IMG/VR virus record: IMGVR_UViG_3300010334_000030
Coordinates: 1 to 64,000 of that record
Direction: 5' to 3' (one strand)
Origin: a virus
Length of the DNA stretch: 64,000 nucleotides
Part shown: piece by piece, positions 16,236-24,660 of the stretch
Layout of the letters: every line of letters starts with the position of its first letter
Numbering within the stretch: position 1 is the stretch's first letter
Notes under the pieces: generated by a model
Seen by the model: the letters and a program-made list of their open reading frames with translations, nothing else
What the model was told of the DNA's origin: nothing
Database searches by the model: none
Position numbers and translations under genes: made by a program

Positions 16236-16877
16236 CTATTGTTTGTTTTTCTTTCTCTTTTTTTTATTTAATTCAAAAAAAATCATTTCCCCTATATCGT
16301 TAAGATGAACATGGATCTGGTATTTCCCATCCTCCGTGTCAATATTCTGTTTTTTCTTGTTACGATCCTTTCCCCTTAGTGAAATTTTATAGGCATCAAA
16401 TTCATCATCAAAAACCCAGAATGAGAATTCGTGATAGCTTTTATCTAATAAATAGTACTTAATAGGTGATTCTAGCGTGGAGATCCTAAGTTTATAAAGA
16501 TTGTCCTTCTTTGAATAAACGTCGATGAAAAAAATATTATGTGGGTTTCCTGAACTAACCAATCTGTTTTCAAGATCTACCCAAACCGCAAATTTGCTTT
16601 CTGTTAATTCTTTTGACTTGTATTTTATCTCATTAAGGGATAAACAATTCTTTATTGATTCGTGGGGATTGTTAGAACATAATACATCTAGCAAGAAGCA
16701 AAAATCTCTACTCTCAAATTGGCTAATTGATCTCAGATTTAAATCTGTATTTTTAAAAACTGAAACTAGATAATCAACGCAATCTTTAAGGATATTCTTT
16801 TTAAACTCCTCATGAATTTTGGAATCTAAAATTTTACTCTTCAAACTATTTACAAAATCGTCAGCCGCACTATTCAT
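16236..16877 (-). CDS. hypothetical protein
   Basis: A 213-residue protein with a helical N-terminal half, a beta-rich C-terminal half (KLRISTLESPIKYYLL, YQIHVHLNDIGEMIFF) and a strongly basic tail KKKRKKNKQ. No family is recognised. It starts 4 nt after the adenylate kinase stop codon, so it is probably in the same operon. Confidence 0.75.
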   Translation of the reverse strand: MNSAADDFVNSLKSKILDSKIHEEFKKNILKDCVDYLVSVFKNTDLNLRSISQFESRDFCFLLDVLCSNNPHESIKNCLSLNEIKYKSKELTESKFAVWVDLENRLVSSGNPHNIFFIDVYSKKDNLYKLRISTLESPIKYYLLDKSYHEFSFWVFDDEFDAYKISLRGKDRNKKKQNIDTEDGKYQIHVHLNDIGEMIFFELNKKKRKKNKQ

Positions 16878-16881
16878 TCTA

Positions 16882-17496
16882 TTAAGATTTCTTTAATCCA
16901 AGTTTTTTAACAACAGCAGCTAGAACTTCATCTTTACCGCTCTCTGCCTCTACCTTAACCAACTTTCTGCACTTTTCATAGAAGTCAACTAGAGGTAAAG
17001 TTTTCTCCTCATATTCTTTGAATCTTTGATTTACTATCTCGTCACTAGAATCATCTTTTCTGTTCTCCTCTTTAGCTCTAGCCTTAATTCTATCCTTTGC
17101 TATCTCATTTGGCAGATCCAGATAAAAAGCATGATTCAGACCCAATCCCATTCTGCCTAACATTGTGTCTAATCTTCTAGCTTGTTTAATTGTTCTTGGA
17201 AATCCGTCGAGAATAATTCCTTTAGAAACGTCTAGAGATTTAAGTTCTTTTCTAAGTATTTTAACCATCATATCGTCAGGAATTAAATTCCCACCTTCGA
17301 TAATTTTCTTTAATTCCGGATCGTCGGAGTTTCTGATAATATCACCCGTTGAGATGTGTGAAAATCCGTAGGTCTTTTTTAATTCTTTCGATAAAGTTCC
17401 CTTACCTGAACCAGGAGCTCCAAGGACGATCATTATTTCACCCTGATCCGAAGATTCGTTAATTTCAAATTCTGAAAGCTTTTTAATCTTTGCCAT
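16882..17496 (-). CDS. adk: adenylate kinase with capsid-targeting-like N-terminus
   Basis: A 204-residue adenylate kinase (ATP + AMP to 2 ADP). P-loop VLGAPGSGKGTLSKEL (about 23-38), AMP-binding HISTGDIIR, DGFPRT and the lid/C-terminal R..DDSSDEIVNQRFKEYEEKTLPLVDFY are all present. The lid is the short form without zinc cysteines. Unusually, the protein has an extra N-terminal peptide (MAKIKKLSEFEINES) matching the capsid-targeting pattern of other proteins here, with INE|S after residue 14, just before the catalytic core. It is next to nrdA and would help nucleotide supply, either in the cell or, if packaged, on injection. Confidence 0.93.
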   Translation of the reverse strand: MAKIKKLSEFEINESSDQGEIMIVLGAPGSGKGTLSKELKKTYGFSHISTGDIIRNSDDPELKKIIEGGNLIPDDMMVKILRKELKSLDVSKGIILDGFPRTIKQARRLDTMLGRMGLGLNHAFYLDLPNEIAKDRIKARAKEENRKDDSSDEIVNQRFKEYEEKTLPLVDFYEKCRKLVKVEAESGKDEVLAAVVKKLGLKKS

Positions 17497-17510
17497 TTTT
17501 AGTATTTTAT

Positions 17511-20000
17511 TTATGAGCTACATAGTACACAATCATCTGGATTATCTAGACTACACATTATGCCTGAAGCAACCTCTTCCGCAGCTTTACTTAACTCCTC
17601 ACTGGTCATTCCTTCCAATTCTACCTTTGCCTCACTTACTGGTGTAATTTCTTTCTTTTCCTCAGAAAGTCTAAGTGCCTTTTTTGTTTTCTCCATATCT
17701 ATCCCTAGACCTGCCATAGCATCTACAGCAGATTTAGTTCTCAAGTAGTACATGCCTGTTTTAAGTCCAAGCTCCCATGCATAGAAGTGCGCAGATGTCA
17801 ATTTAGCTGAATTCACTCCCTCAATGAATAAATTTAGTGATTGCGATTGGCAAATAAATTTACCTCTATCGGCTGACATTTCAATTATATCCTTCTGTTT
17901 AATCTCCCAAACTGTTTTGTAGACTTCTCTGATATTTTCTGGAATTTGTGGAATCTTTTGAACTGATCCTTTATGAAGTATAATTAAATTCTTAATATCC
18001 TCATTCCAAAGACCCAGAGAGATAAGATCAGCAACCAAGTGTTTGTTTATCAATATAAATTCCCCACTAAGTGTTCTTCTTGTGTAGAGATTTGAAGTAA
18101 ATGGTTCAAAAGCCTCATTGTTGCCCATGATCTGAGCTGTTGATGCTGTTGGCATTGGAGCAAGAAGTAGTGAATTTCTAACACCGTTCTTCATAACATC
18201 TTTTCTTAATTTATCCCAGTCCCATCTTCCTGATAATTGATTATCTTCAAATCCCCAAAGGTTGAATTGGAATTGACCTTGACTTAAAGGTGATCCAGGG
18301 AAGGTTTCATATGCTCCATCCCTTTTAGCTAAATCCATTGAAGCAGTCATAGATGCAAAGTAGATGGTTTCGAAAACATCCTCGTTAACCTTTCTTGCTT
18401 CCGGAGAAGTGAATGGAAGACGCATCATTGCAAACAGATCTGCTAAACCTTGAATCCCTATTCCAATTGGTCTGTGTCTAAAGTTTGATTTTTTAGTTTC
18501 TGGTGTTGGATAGTAGTTTACGTCAATTACACGATTTAGATTTATTGCTGTTTGATAAGCAACATCATAAAGAGACTTATGATCAACTTCACATTTTCCT
18601 CTAATTATTTTGGAAGTTCTTGCATCAGTAGATTTCAAAAATTTATTAACAGGAATAGAGGCTAGATTACATACTGCTTGCTCATCTTTATCTGTGTACT
18701 CTAAAATCTCAGTGCACAGATTTGAACTTTTAATTGTTCCTAAATTCTTCTGATTTGATTTTCTATTAGCAGCATCTTTGTAAAGCATATAAGGAGTTCC
18801 AGTTTCAACCTGTGATTCCAAAATCTTGCTCCAAAGATCTCTTGCTTTTATAACTTTTCTAGCTTTCCCTGAAGCTTCAAATCCTTCGTATGCTTTCTCG
18901 AATTCTTCGCCATACTTTTCCCAAAGACCTTCTGCATCAGACGGTGAGAATAAAGACCAATCAGAATCTTCCTTAACTCTTTTCATAAATAAATCAGGAA
19001 CCCATAAAGCCAAGAAAAGATCTCTGGCTCTTAATTCCTCTTTACCTGTATTCTTTCTTAAATCTAGGTAATCTTCTATATCAGAATGCCAAGGTTCAAG
19101 GTAGATTGCAAAAGATCCTTTTCTCTTTCCCCCGCCTTGATCAACGTATCTTGCAGTTTCATTGAAGACTTTTAACATAGGAACTATTCCATTAGATGTT
19201 CCATTTGTTCCTTTTATATAAGATCCGGTACTTCTAACATTATGAATAGCTAAACCTATACCCCCAGCATTCTGTGAAATGGTAGCAACATCAGATAAAG
19301 TTTTATAAATTCCTGAAATTGAATCATCAGACATCATTAACAAGAAACAAGAAGATAATTGGGGTTTTTTAGTTCCAGCGTTGAATAATGTGGGTGTTGC
19401 ATGAGTCATCTGATGATTAGATAAAAGCTCATAAGTTTTAATAGCATTTTTTACATCATCACCCCAAATTCCCACAGCCACTCTCATATACATGTGTTGT
19501 GGGTTCTCCGCTGGTTTACCATTCATTTTTAGAAGATAACTCTTCTCTAATGTTTTGAACCCAAAGTATTCAAAATTAAAATCTCTCTCATGAATAATAG
19601 CACCATCAAATTTTTGCTTGTGCTTTATTACTGAATTATAGGTCTCGTCATTAATCAAACCTGCTGGTTGATTAGTCTCTGGATCGATATACTCATAAAG
19701 ATCTTTAATGGTTTCCGAAAATTTCTTCTTATTTGTTTTGTGAAGTCTAGAAACTGCTATCCTTGAAGCCAGAATGGAATGACCAGGATGTTTAGGAATC
19801 AGCGAAGCCGCTGTCTCAGCTGCTAGATTGTCTAGCTCCTCTGTAGTAATCCCATCATATATTCCAGCAATAACTTTCTGTGCTATTTCAGTCGAATCAA
19901 TATAATCTGTATTCAGATCATATGTCATTCTTCTAATCCTATTGGAAATTTTTTCAAACTTAACGGGCTCTCTAGAGCCATCTCTCTTTACTACTTGCAT
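17511..20000 (-). CDS. nrdA: ribonucleoside-diphosphate reductase alpha subunit, class Ia
   Basis: 829 residues. An N-terminal ATP-cone (VVKRDGSREPVKFEKISNRI, 3-22) implies dATP/ATP activity control. Catalytic core motifs seen are THATPTLFNAGTKKPQLSSCF (first redox Cys), SSNLCTEILEY (radical site Cys), AVCNLASIPV (second redox Cys) and the PMPTASTAQIMGNNEAFEP signature. The C-terminal tail has CVLCSS, the thioredoxin/glutaredoxin-interacting Cys pair. It makes dNDPs for phage DNA synthesis together with nrdB immediately upstream. Length is typical. No intron or insertion was seen. Confidence 0.97.
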   Translation of the reverse strand: MQVVKRDGSREPVKFEKISNRIRRMTYDLNTDYIDSTEIAQKVIAGIYDGITTEELDNLAAETAASLIPKHPGHSILASRIAVSRLHKTNKKKFSETIKDLYEYIDPETNQPAGLINDETYNSVIKHKQKFDGAIIHERDFNFEYFGFKTLEKSYLLKMNGKPAENPQHMYMRVAVGIWGDDVKNAIKTYELLSNHQMTHATPTLFNAGTKKPQLSSCFLLMMSDDSISGIYKTLSDVATISQNAGGIGLAIHNVRSTGSYIKGTNGTSNGIVPMLKVFNETARYVDQGGGKRKGSFAIYLEPWHSDIEDYLDLRKNTGKEELRARDLFLALWVPDLFMKRVKEDSDWSLFSPSDAEGLWEKYGEEFEKAYEGFEASGKARKVIKARDLWSKILESQVETGTPYMLYKDAANRKSNQKNLGTIKSSNLCTEILEYTDKDEQAVCNLASIPVNKFLKSTDARTSKIIRGKCEVDHKSLYDVAYQTAINLNRVIDVNYYPTPETKKSNFRHRPIGIGIQGLADLFAMMRLPFTSPEARKVNEDVFETIYFASMTASMDLAKRDGAYETFPGSPLSQGQFQFNLWGFEDNQLSGRWDWDKLRKDVMKNGVRNSLLLAPMPTASTAQIMGNNEAFEPFTSNLYTRRTLSGEFILINKHLVADLISLGLWNEDIKNLIILHKGSVQKIPQIPENIREVYKTVWEIKQKDIIEMSADRGKFICQSQSLNLFIEGVNSAKLTSAHFYAWELGLKTGMYYLRTKSAVDAMAGLGIDMEKTKKALRLSEEKKEITPVSEAKVELEGMTSEELSKAAEEVASGIMCSLDNPDDCVLCSS

Positions 20001-20038
20001 TTTACCTTATGGTTATTTTTAAAATTTATTTTTGATTC

Positions 20039-21028
20039 TTAGAAATCCTCATCCATTACGAACCCGTCATTATGATTCGAGTTCATAACTCCAGATTTCT
20101 GGTAGTCTGGGTTTCTTTTTTCGAAGAAATTAACTTTTCCTTGTAGAGCAATATTGACCATGAAGTCAAAAGGATTTTCTGAATTGTAAACCTTAGAGCA
20201 TCCCAAATCAACTAGAAGTCTATCGGCAACAAATTCGAGATATTGTTTCATTAGATCTGAATTCATACCTATCAATTTAACAGGAAGAGACTCTGTAATA
20301 AACTCTTTCTCTATTTCTAAGGCACTCATGATAATCTCCTTGATCTTGTGTTCAGGAACTCTGTTAGCCAAGTGGTTGTTATGTAGCATTACAGCAAAAT
20401 CGCAGTGCATTCCTTCGTCTCTTGAGATCAGCTCATTAGAGAAAGTTAAACCCGGCATAAGTCCTCTTTTCTTCAGCCAAAAGATTGAACAGAAAGATCC
20501 ACTAAAGAATATACCTTCAACTGCAGCAAATGCAATTAGTCTTTCTTGGAAATTTGGGGAATCTATCCACTTTAATGCCCATTCTGCTTTTTTCTTAACC
20601 GCATCGATGGTTTCAATAGCTCTGAAAAGTCTGTCCTTCTCTGCAGGATCCTGAATATATGTGTCAATTAGAAGTGAATATGTTTCCGAGTGAATATTCT
20701 CCATCATGATCTGAAATCCATAGAAAAATTTAGCTTCTGTGTACTGTACTTCAGATACAAAATTCTCTGCTAGATTCTCATTTACAATTCCATCTGAAGC
20801 AGCAAAGAAAGCTAGAACATTCTTAACGAAATGTCTTTCGTCGTCATTAAGCTTGTTTCTCCAGTCATTTAGATCTTGAGCTAGGTCAATCTCTTCTGCT
20901 GTCCAAATACAAGCTTCTTGCTGTTTGTACATTTTCCAAATGTCGTGATGCTCTATAGGAAATATAACAAAACGATTTGGGTTATCTTTTAAAATTGGTT
21001 CTGGTAGTGGGTATAAATTTTCTGACAT
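20039..21028 (-). CDS. nrdB: ribonucleoside-diphosphate reductase beta subunit, class Ia
   Basis: A 329-residue ferritin-like radical subunit. Di-iron ligands and radical residue are visible in [20 protein letters not shown], where ENIH gives Glu and His and the Tyr three residues after the His matches the radical Tyr122 of E. coli. The second half of the site is in FAAVEGIFF and [11 protein letters not shown]. The tail ([10 protein letters not shown]) is acidic and ends in Phe, as needed to dock on NrdA. It precedes nrdA by 38 nt in one operon with the dUTPase-like gene. Confidence 0.97.
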   Translation of the reverse strand: MSENLYPLPEPILKDNPNRFVIFPIEHHDIWKMYKQQEACIWTAEEIDLAQDLNDWRNKLNDDERHFVKNVLAFFAASDGIVNENLAENFVSEVQYTEAKFFYGFQIMMENIHSETYSLLIDTYIQDPAEKDRLFRAIETIDAVKKKAEWALKWIDSPNFQERLIAFAAVEGIFFSGSFCSIFWLKKRGLMPGLTFSNELISRDEGMHCDFAVMLHNNHLANRVPEHKIKEIIMSALEIEKEFITESLPVKLIGMNSDLMKQYLEFVADRLLVDLGCSKVYNSENPFDFMVNIALQGKVNFFEKRNPDYQKSGVMNSNHNDGFVMDEDF

Positions 21029-21043
21029 TTCGATTTAAAAATT

Positions 21044-21538
21044 TTAGTAGTTATTTTTTTGACGGTTTCTATTTTCTTCATTCTTGCTCATGTACATATT
21101 ATACATTTCCTGTGAGGTCATTCCAATTGATGCTGCATAGTTCATAAAGAAATGCAACATATCAACAATTTCAAATTTACACTCAATCTTATCAGTCTCA
21201 GAAAGATCCGAGAATTTCAAAGAATCGTAGCTGGAGTATGCAGATTTCCATTTCTTCCAGATAGCATTTCCGTTACCATCTTTGATGCCTCCCAGTGCAT
21301 CAGTAGCCTCATAGATTTCATCTATTAAAGCGTGCTCGTTCATGTGCCAGAAGTTCATAACTTCTCTAAGACTCATGTTCTCGAAGTCGTAACCGTAAAC
21401 GTTCTTCTGAGTTTCTGCTTGTAGATTAAGAATATCCCCTAGGGTATCAATCTTTTCACCTAAAGTCGAAGCTTCTGTAGCATCAGACCAAAGGTCTTCA
21501 ATCAATAGATTTGCGCAAGAATTGTCTTTGTTTGCCAT
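21044..21538 (-). CDS. all-alpha NTP pyrophosphatase, dUTPase/dCTPase-like (MazG superfamily)
   Basis: A 164-residue helical protein. MNEHALIDEIYEATDALGG (about 70-88) gives the E-x2-E/D metal-binding pair on one helix, KW appears in the next segment, and KFEIVDMLHFFMNYAASIGMTSQEMYNMYMSKNEENRNRQ, quoted here only by its EIVDMLHF and KNEENRNRQ parts, gives the second metal pair and the C-terminal signature of dimeric dUTPases. T4 makes an analogous dCTP/dUTP pyrophosphatase (gp56). It would keep dUTP low and supply dUMP. First gene of the dUTPase-nrdB-nrdA operon; a GATATATA box is 27 nt upstream. Confidence 0.85.
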   Translation of the reverse strand: MANKDNSCANLLIEDLWSDATEASTLGEKIDTLGDILNLQAETQKNVYGYDFENMSLREVMNFWHMNEHALIDEIYEATDALGGIKDGNGNAIWKKWKSAYSSYDSLKFSDLSETDKIECKFEIVDMLHFFMNYAASIGMTSQEMYNMYMSKNEENRNRQKNNY

Positions 21539-21565
21539 ATTTGTTGTTTTTTAGTGGGCTCTTTT

Positions 21566-21573
21566 TATATATC
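21566..21573 (-). promoter_or_regulatory. putative GATATATA promoter box
   Basis: GATATATAAAAAGAGCC on the minus strand, 27 nt before the ATG at 21538, in a 64-nt intergenic gap. Nucleotide-metabolism genes are usually early or middle, so if this box is active it may not be strictly late. Confidence 0.4.
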
Positions 21574-21602
21574 AAAAGCATTTGGAGGGCCCTATTTATT
21601 AA

Positions 21603-23003
21603 TTATTTATTTTCTATACTTCTTTGTAACTGATCTATTTCGATCTGAAGGGCAAGCATTCGATCTTTTGTTTTTCTCCTTTTCGAGTAGAGATCCTTGA
21701 TTATTGTTCTGATAATAGGATTTTCCTCGTCTGATCCAAAATAAGCACCCGAGGCTGTTCGTGTCCATTCCTCTTTAGGGTTAACCGGATCCTTACCTTT
21801 ATATGACTCTGGAGAAATGCCCCATTGAACCATGGTATTGGGATAGAGCGAAGCAAAGTCATAACAAGCAATCCATTCATGAAGTCCGGTTATTGGCTCT
21901 TTTACATATCCACCTGCAAATTTAACATGAACCTCATCCTTTTTTTCTTGAACGAAAATCTGCTTTCGTTCTAAGAATTTTCTCAACATCATGATCTCTG
22001 TTGACCAAACTGGAGAAAGGGATCTATTTATCTCCACACCTGCGATTTGAGCTATCTTGAAGAAGGTCTGCATGGTTTTGAGCTTTTGATCGATATAGTG
22101 AACAAGAGCACAGTCAACTGCGTTATAGTAAATGAAATCTTCAAAATTGGATTGGTAAAGATCTCTAAGTGTTCCGTTGTATTCTATTTTTTTAAGACCT
22201 ATAGCTTTATTTGCAACATAATCTAATCGGTTACTTTCTTTGATTTTAATAACTCTGTCCCATTTTTTATAGATCTCCAGGTAATCGACCATTAGTAGAT
22301 GCGCGGGTAGCTGTTCCTTTCCTAGAAGATATCCTCCGGGTGAAATGATTTTTGGATCTATGCCTAATTTTTTAGCTCTGTTTAGCAAATAAGGCCAGTC
22401 ATATCCTAACCAGTTCCATCCAGTAATTAAAGGCATTTTAGGACCCAGATCTTTAAAAAACGTGTAAACTAGATCATACTCAGTTTCGAATTGTTTATAT
22501 TTAAATGACCACTCATCACCAGTTTTTTCGAAGTATGTGTTGAGCTTCTTGTAGATGCTTGCTTGCTGTTCAGGGGTCAAAGGGTCTAGTCCTAAAAGGA
22601 TAAGCTTGCATTTATCTGTTGCAATACCTATAGATAGGATCCTATTCTTTGCATTAGCAGTATCCAAAGCTGCTGCCATCTCCTCTGTAATCTCAACCTC
22701 AATATCGACAAAATATTTTTTAGGTGTTTGGAATTCCCAAAGTGGAGCGGTTAGTTCTTTTGGGGCTTCCTCTAAAATCTGAGCTATTCTATATTTGTCA
22801 TATCTTTCAGTTTTCACTTTCTTCACAGGTTCACCCGTCCAAGTTTTCCACTCTCTATCTTTAGACGAATTACTGGGGGTGCACTTCTCCCAAACAAATC
22901 TTTCTGATTCTGGGATAGGTACTGTTATGAATGCTAGATCTCCGTCTTTGGTGAAATGTGAAACTTTTAAAGATTTGCCTTGATTCTCTATGTCTACGAT
23001 CAT
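21603..23003 (-). CDS. DNA polymerase family B, N-terminal half (split gp43-like)
   Basis: 466 residues. The 3'-5' exonuclease domain is complete: ExoI FVDIEVEI (about 109-116), ExoII TGWNWLGYDWPYLL and ExoIII YNAVDCALVHYI. Polymerase motif A follows at about residue 381 (YDFASLYPNTM). The frame then stops 80 residues later, before motif B (KxxxNSxYG) and motif C (DTD), at SIENK. T4 gp43 is about 900 residues, so roughly the C-terminal half is absent. No continuation is found in any frame downstream to 21538. Split gene 43 (43A/43B) is known in some T4 relatives, so the second part is expected elsewhere. The start is ATG at 23003, divergent from the plus-strand island. Confidence 0.92.
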   Translation of the reverse strand: MIVDIENQGKSLKVSHFTKDGDLAFITVPIPESERFVWEKCTPSNSSKDREWKTWTGEPVKKVKTERYDKYRIAQILEEAPKELTAPLWEFQTPKKYFVDIEVEITEEMAAALDTANAKNRILSIGIATDKCKLILLGLDPLTPEQQASIYKKLNTYFEKTGDEWSFKYKQFETEYDLVYTFFKDLGPKMPLITGWNWLGYDWPYLLNRAKKLGIDPKIISPGGYLLGKEQLPAHLLMVDYLEIYKKWDRVIKIKESNRLDYVANKAIGLKKIEYNGTLRDLYQSNFEDFIYYNAVDCALVHYIDQKLKTMQTFFKIAQIAGVEINRSLSPVWSTEIMMLRKFLERKQIFVQEKKDEVHVKFAGGYVKEPITGLHEWIACYDFASLYPNTMVQWGISPESYKGKDPVNPKEEWTRTASGAYFGSDEENPIIRTIIKDLYSKRRKTKDRMLALQIEIDQLQRSIENK

Positions 23004-23056
23004 TCTAAGGATGTTTGATTGTTATAATGGTTATCACGGGTTAAGTTCCGGGATTA

Positions 23057-23064
23057 GATATATA
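23057..23064 (+). promoter_or_regulatory. putative GATATATA promoter box, plus strand
   Basis: GATATATAACCTATAAG, 23 nt before the ATG at 23088. It is the only plus-strand site I noted, and it fits the only plus-strand operon in the window. Confidence 0.5.
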
Positions 23065-23087
23065 ACCTATAAGATTTTTATTAGAAT

Positions 23088-23387
23088 ATGGCAAAAAATT
23101 TCACAGACTTCTTAAATGAATGGTTAGACTCTCCAGGAAGCGTTGATGTTCCGGCACAAAGTACTGAAGTAAGGGTAAATTCTAGGAATTACACCCCAGC
23201 AAACCCAAGTATGCCAGAAATTGTTGATGCAATGTATGAGGCAAATTATTTCCACGATTTTTTGGATAAAGAGGGTAAGTCAGAGGAATTCAATAAATTC
23301 TTAAAAGGCAAAAAAAGATCTGGATCTGATATTACAAGATACCTTAAAGATTCATTCCAAACAAAATCTTCTAAAAAAGAAAAGTAA
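23088..23387 (+). CDS. hypothetical protein, first gene of plus-strand island
   Basis: A 99-residue charged protein. The start MAKNFTDFLNEW recalls the capsid-targeting pattern up to LNE, but the next residue is Trp, so cleavage is unlikely. The middle is polar and the C-terminal half helical and Lys-rich (SFQTKSSKKEK). Its stop codon overlaps the start of the peptidase gene (TAATG), so the two are translationally coupled. No family is recognised. Confidence 0.75.
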   Translation: MAKNFTDFLNEWLDSPGSVDVPAQSTEVRVNSRNYTPANPSMPEIVDAMYEANYFHDFLDKEGKSEEFNKFLKGKKRSGSDITRYLKDSFQTKSSKKEK

Positions 23388-24394
23388 TGTACCATAAAAT
23401 ATACGAATTCTGTAAAGTTAAAAATAAAGGGGTCTGCTACAAAAATGGGGTTGATCCTACCCCCAGAGTTCAATATATTCTTGATTTATGTAAAGAAATG
23501 GGGCTTAGTGCAGAATTGGACATTTGGGGAACTGATGAGGAAGTTTTTGATTATTTAATTATGGACGCACCTGAAATTCTTAGAACAAAAACGGATCTTG
23601 ATCCAGAGAAGGTTAAAGCGGTTAGAAGTCTATATTTTGAATTTAGCAAAGAAGCCGAAGATTTTCTAAGTGACAAGGGGGTAGACGAGGATCCAAAATT
23701 CATAGAGCCTGATATGATGGACATGCTTGGTGATGAGTACGGTGACATTGTTGACAAATATACAGAGGAATTAAAAGATATAGTGGGACAGGTGGTTAAG
23801 GAGAGAAATAATTTCTTTAACATTATGCTTACCGGAAGCTCTGATAAATTTGTGGTTGCTCACCACGATATAGTGAATCCAAACTCTGATAACGCTAACG
23901 ATAATTCTTGCTCAGTTATAAACGCTCTAGCTATTAAGAAAAAAAGACCCAACGTGAATGTGGTTATTTTAGATGGCGAAGAGGTTGGTGGAATAGGTTC
24001 AGATAGATTGTCTCAAAGAATAAAGGGAGGAGAATTCAAATGTAAATGGATTCTAAACCTAGAACTGACAGGCAGAGGAGGTACAAACTTCTTTGTTGGA
24101 GCAATGGGAACTAATCTTACCCAATGGATAGCAAACAGATTTGAATGCCCTATAGTTAAAGTTCCATTCAATGACTCTGTTATCTTTAAAAAGTATGGTA
24201 TAGATTCAACAGTAATAAATCCACTACCAATAACAAATAAAGAAACACCGATAATCAATAAAGACGGGGATTATCTTGACTATAGCATGTTATTTAATTG
24301 TCACAAAATGACAGATTCTGTAGATACGATTGATGTGATAGACATGAAAGAATTTGTTGAGGACGTATGCTTAAAAATAATTGACGAAGCGTGA
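23387..24394 (+). CDS. zinc metallopeptidase, M28/M20-like
   Basis: 335 residues. The C-terminal two thirds look like a co-catalytic zinc aminopeptidase: VVAHHDIVNP (first His/Asp), NANDNSCSVINAL (bridging Asp), VVILDGEEVGGIGS (catalytic Glu and metal ligand), ILNLELTGRGG (metal acid) and NCHKMTDSVDTID (last His), in the order seen in M28 enzymes. The N-terminal 130 residues are helical and unassigned. There is no signal peptide, so it acts in the cytoplasm or in the virion. Phage roles could include degrading host peptides or processing virion proteins; this cannot be settled here. It is coupled to genes on both sides by overlapping stop/start codons. Confidence 0.8.
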   Translation: MYHKIYEFCKVKNKGVCYKNGVDPTPRVQYILDLCKEMGLSAELDIWGTDEEVFDYLIMDAPEILRTKTDLDPEKVKAVRSLYFEFSKEAEDFLSDKGVDEDPKFIEPDMMDMLGDEYGDIVDKYTEELKDIVGQVVKERNNFFNIMLTGSSDKFVVAHHDIVNPNSDNANDNSCSVINALAIKKKRPNVNVVILDGEEVGGIGSDRLSQRIKGGEFKCKWILNLELTGRGGTNFFVGAMGTNLTQWIANRFECPIVKVPFNDSVIFKKYGIDSTVINPLPITNKETPIINKDGDYLDYSMLFNCHKMTDSVDTIDVIDMKEFVEDVCLKIIDEA

Positions 24395-24501
24395 GAAGAA
24401 TAAAACTATTTGAAGAATTTGTACAGTTAATCGCACCTAAGAAGAAGGTGAAAGATGTTAACAAAAGAGTGGTTGTAATCCCAAGCTGGAATATATACTA
24501 A
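24391..24501 (+). CDS. 36-residue ORF with GTG start, capsid-signal-like
   Basis: A short frame starting with GTG that overlaps the peptidase stop codon (GTGA) and ending at TAA 24499-24501. The peptide begins (M)RRIKLFEEFVQLIAP, close to the basic/Leu/Phe pattern of the capsid-targeting peptides elsewhere in the window, but has no Glu cleavage site. It continues with a Lys-rich stretch and ends RVVVIPSWNIY. The coupling and the peptide pattern suggest a real gene, possibly a shrunken internal-protein gene; support is modest. Confidence 0.45.
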   Translation: MRRIKLFEEFVQLIAPKKKVKDVNKRVVVIPSWNIY

Positions 24502-24594
24502 AATCATAAAAATAGAGATGTATAGCAAATCACAAAATCGAACGCACAAGAAAGCAATAAATAGAACATTTCTATTTCCTATATTATTTTAATT

Positions 24595-24621
24595 TCCCTT
24601 CTTTTAGAAGGGATTTTTTTT
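24595..24621 (+). terminator. rho-independent terminator, plus strand
   Basis: A perfect 8-bp stem TCCCTTCT / AGAAGGGA with a 3-nt loop (24595-24613), followed by T8. It closes the 23088-24501 transcription unit. A weaker 7-bp hairpin (AATAGAA / TTCTATT) lies just before it at 24560-24576. Confidence 0.88.
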
Positions 24622-24660
24622 GAGGTTTAAATCCAACTTAAAATAAAAAAAAAACAAAAA

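Noticed and set aside
23004-23050. CGAGA-class promoter for the polymerase gene
   Set aside because: CGTGA followed by TATAACAAT is present with 7-nt spacing, but neither half matches the class; too weak to call.
24501-24660. Possible tRNA or small RNA between the peptidase operon and the aaRS-like gene
   Set aside because: No cloverleaf or T-loop could be traced; only a 7-bp hairpin and a terminator are present.
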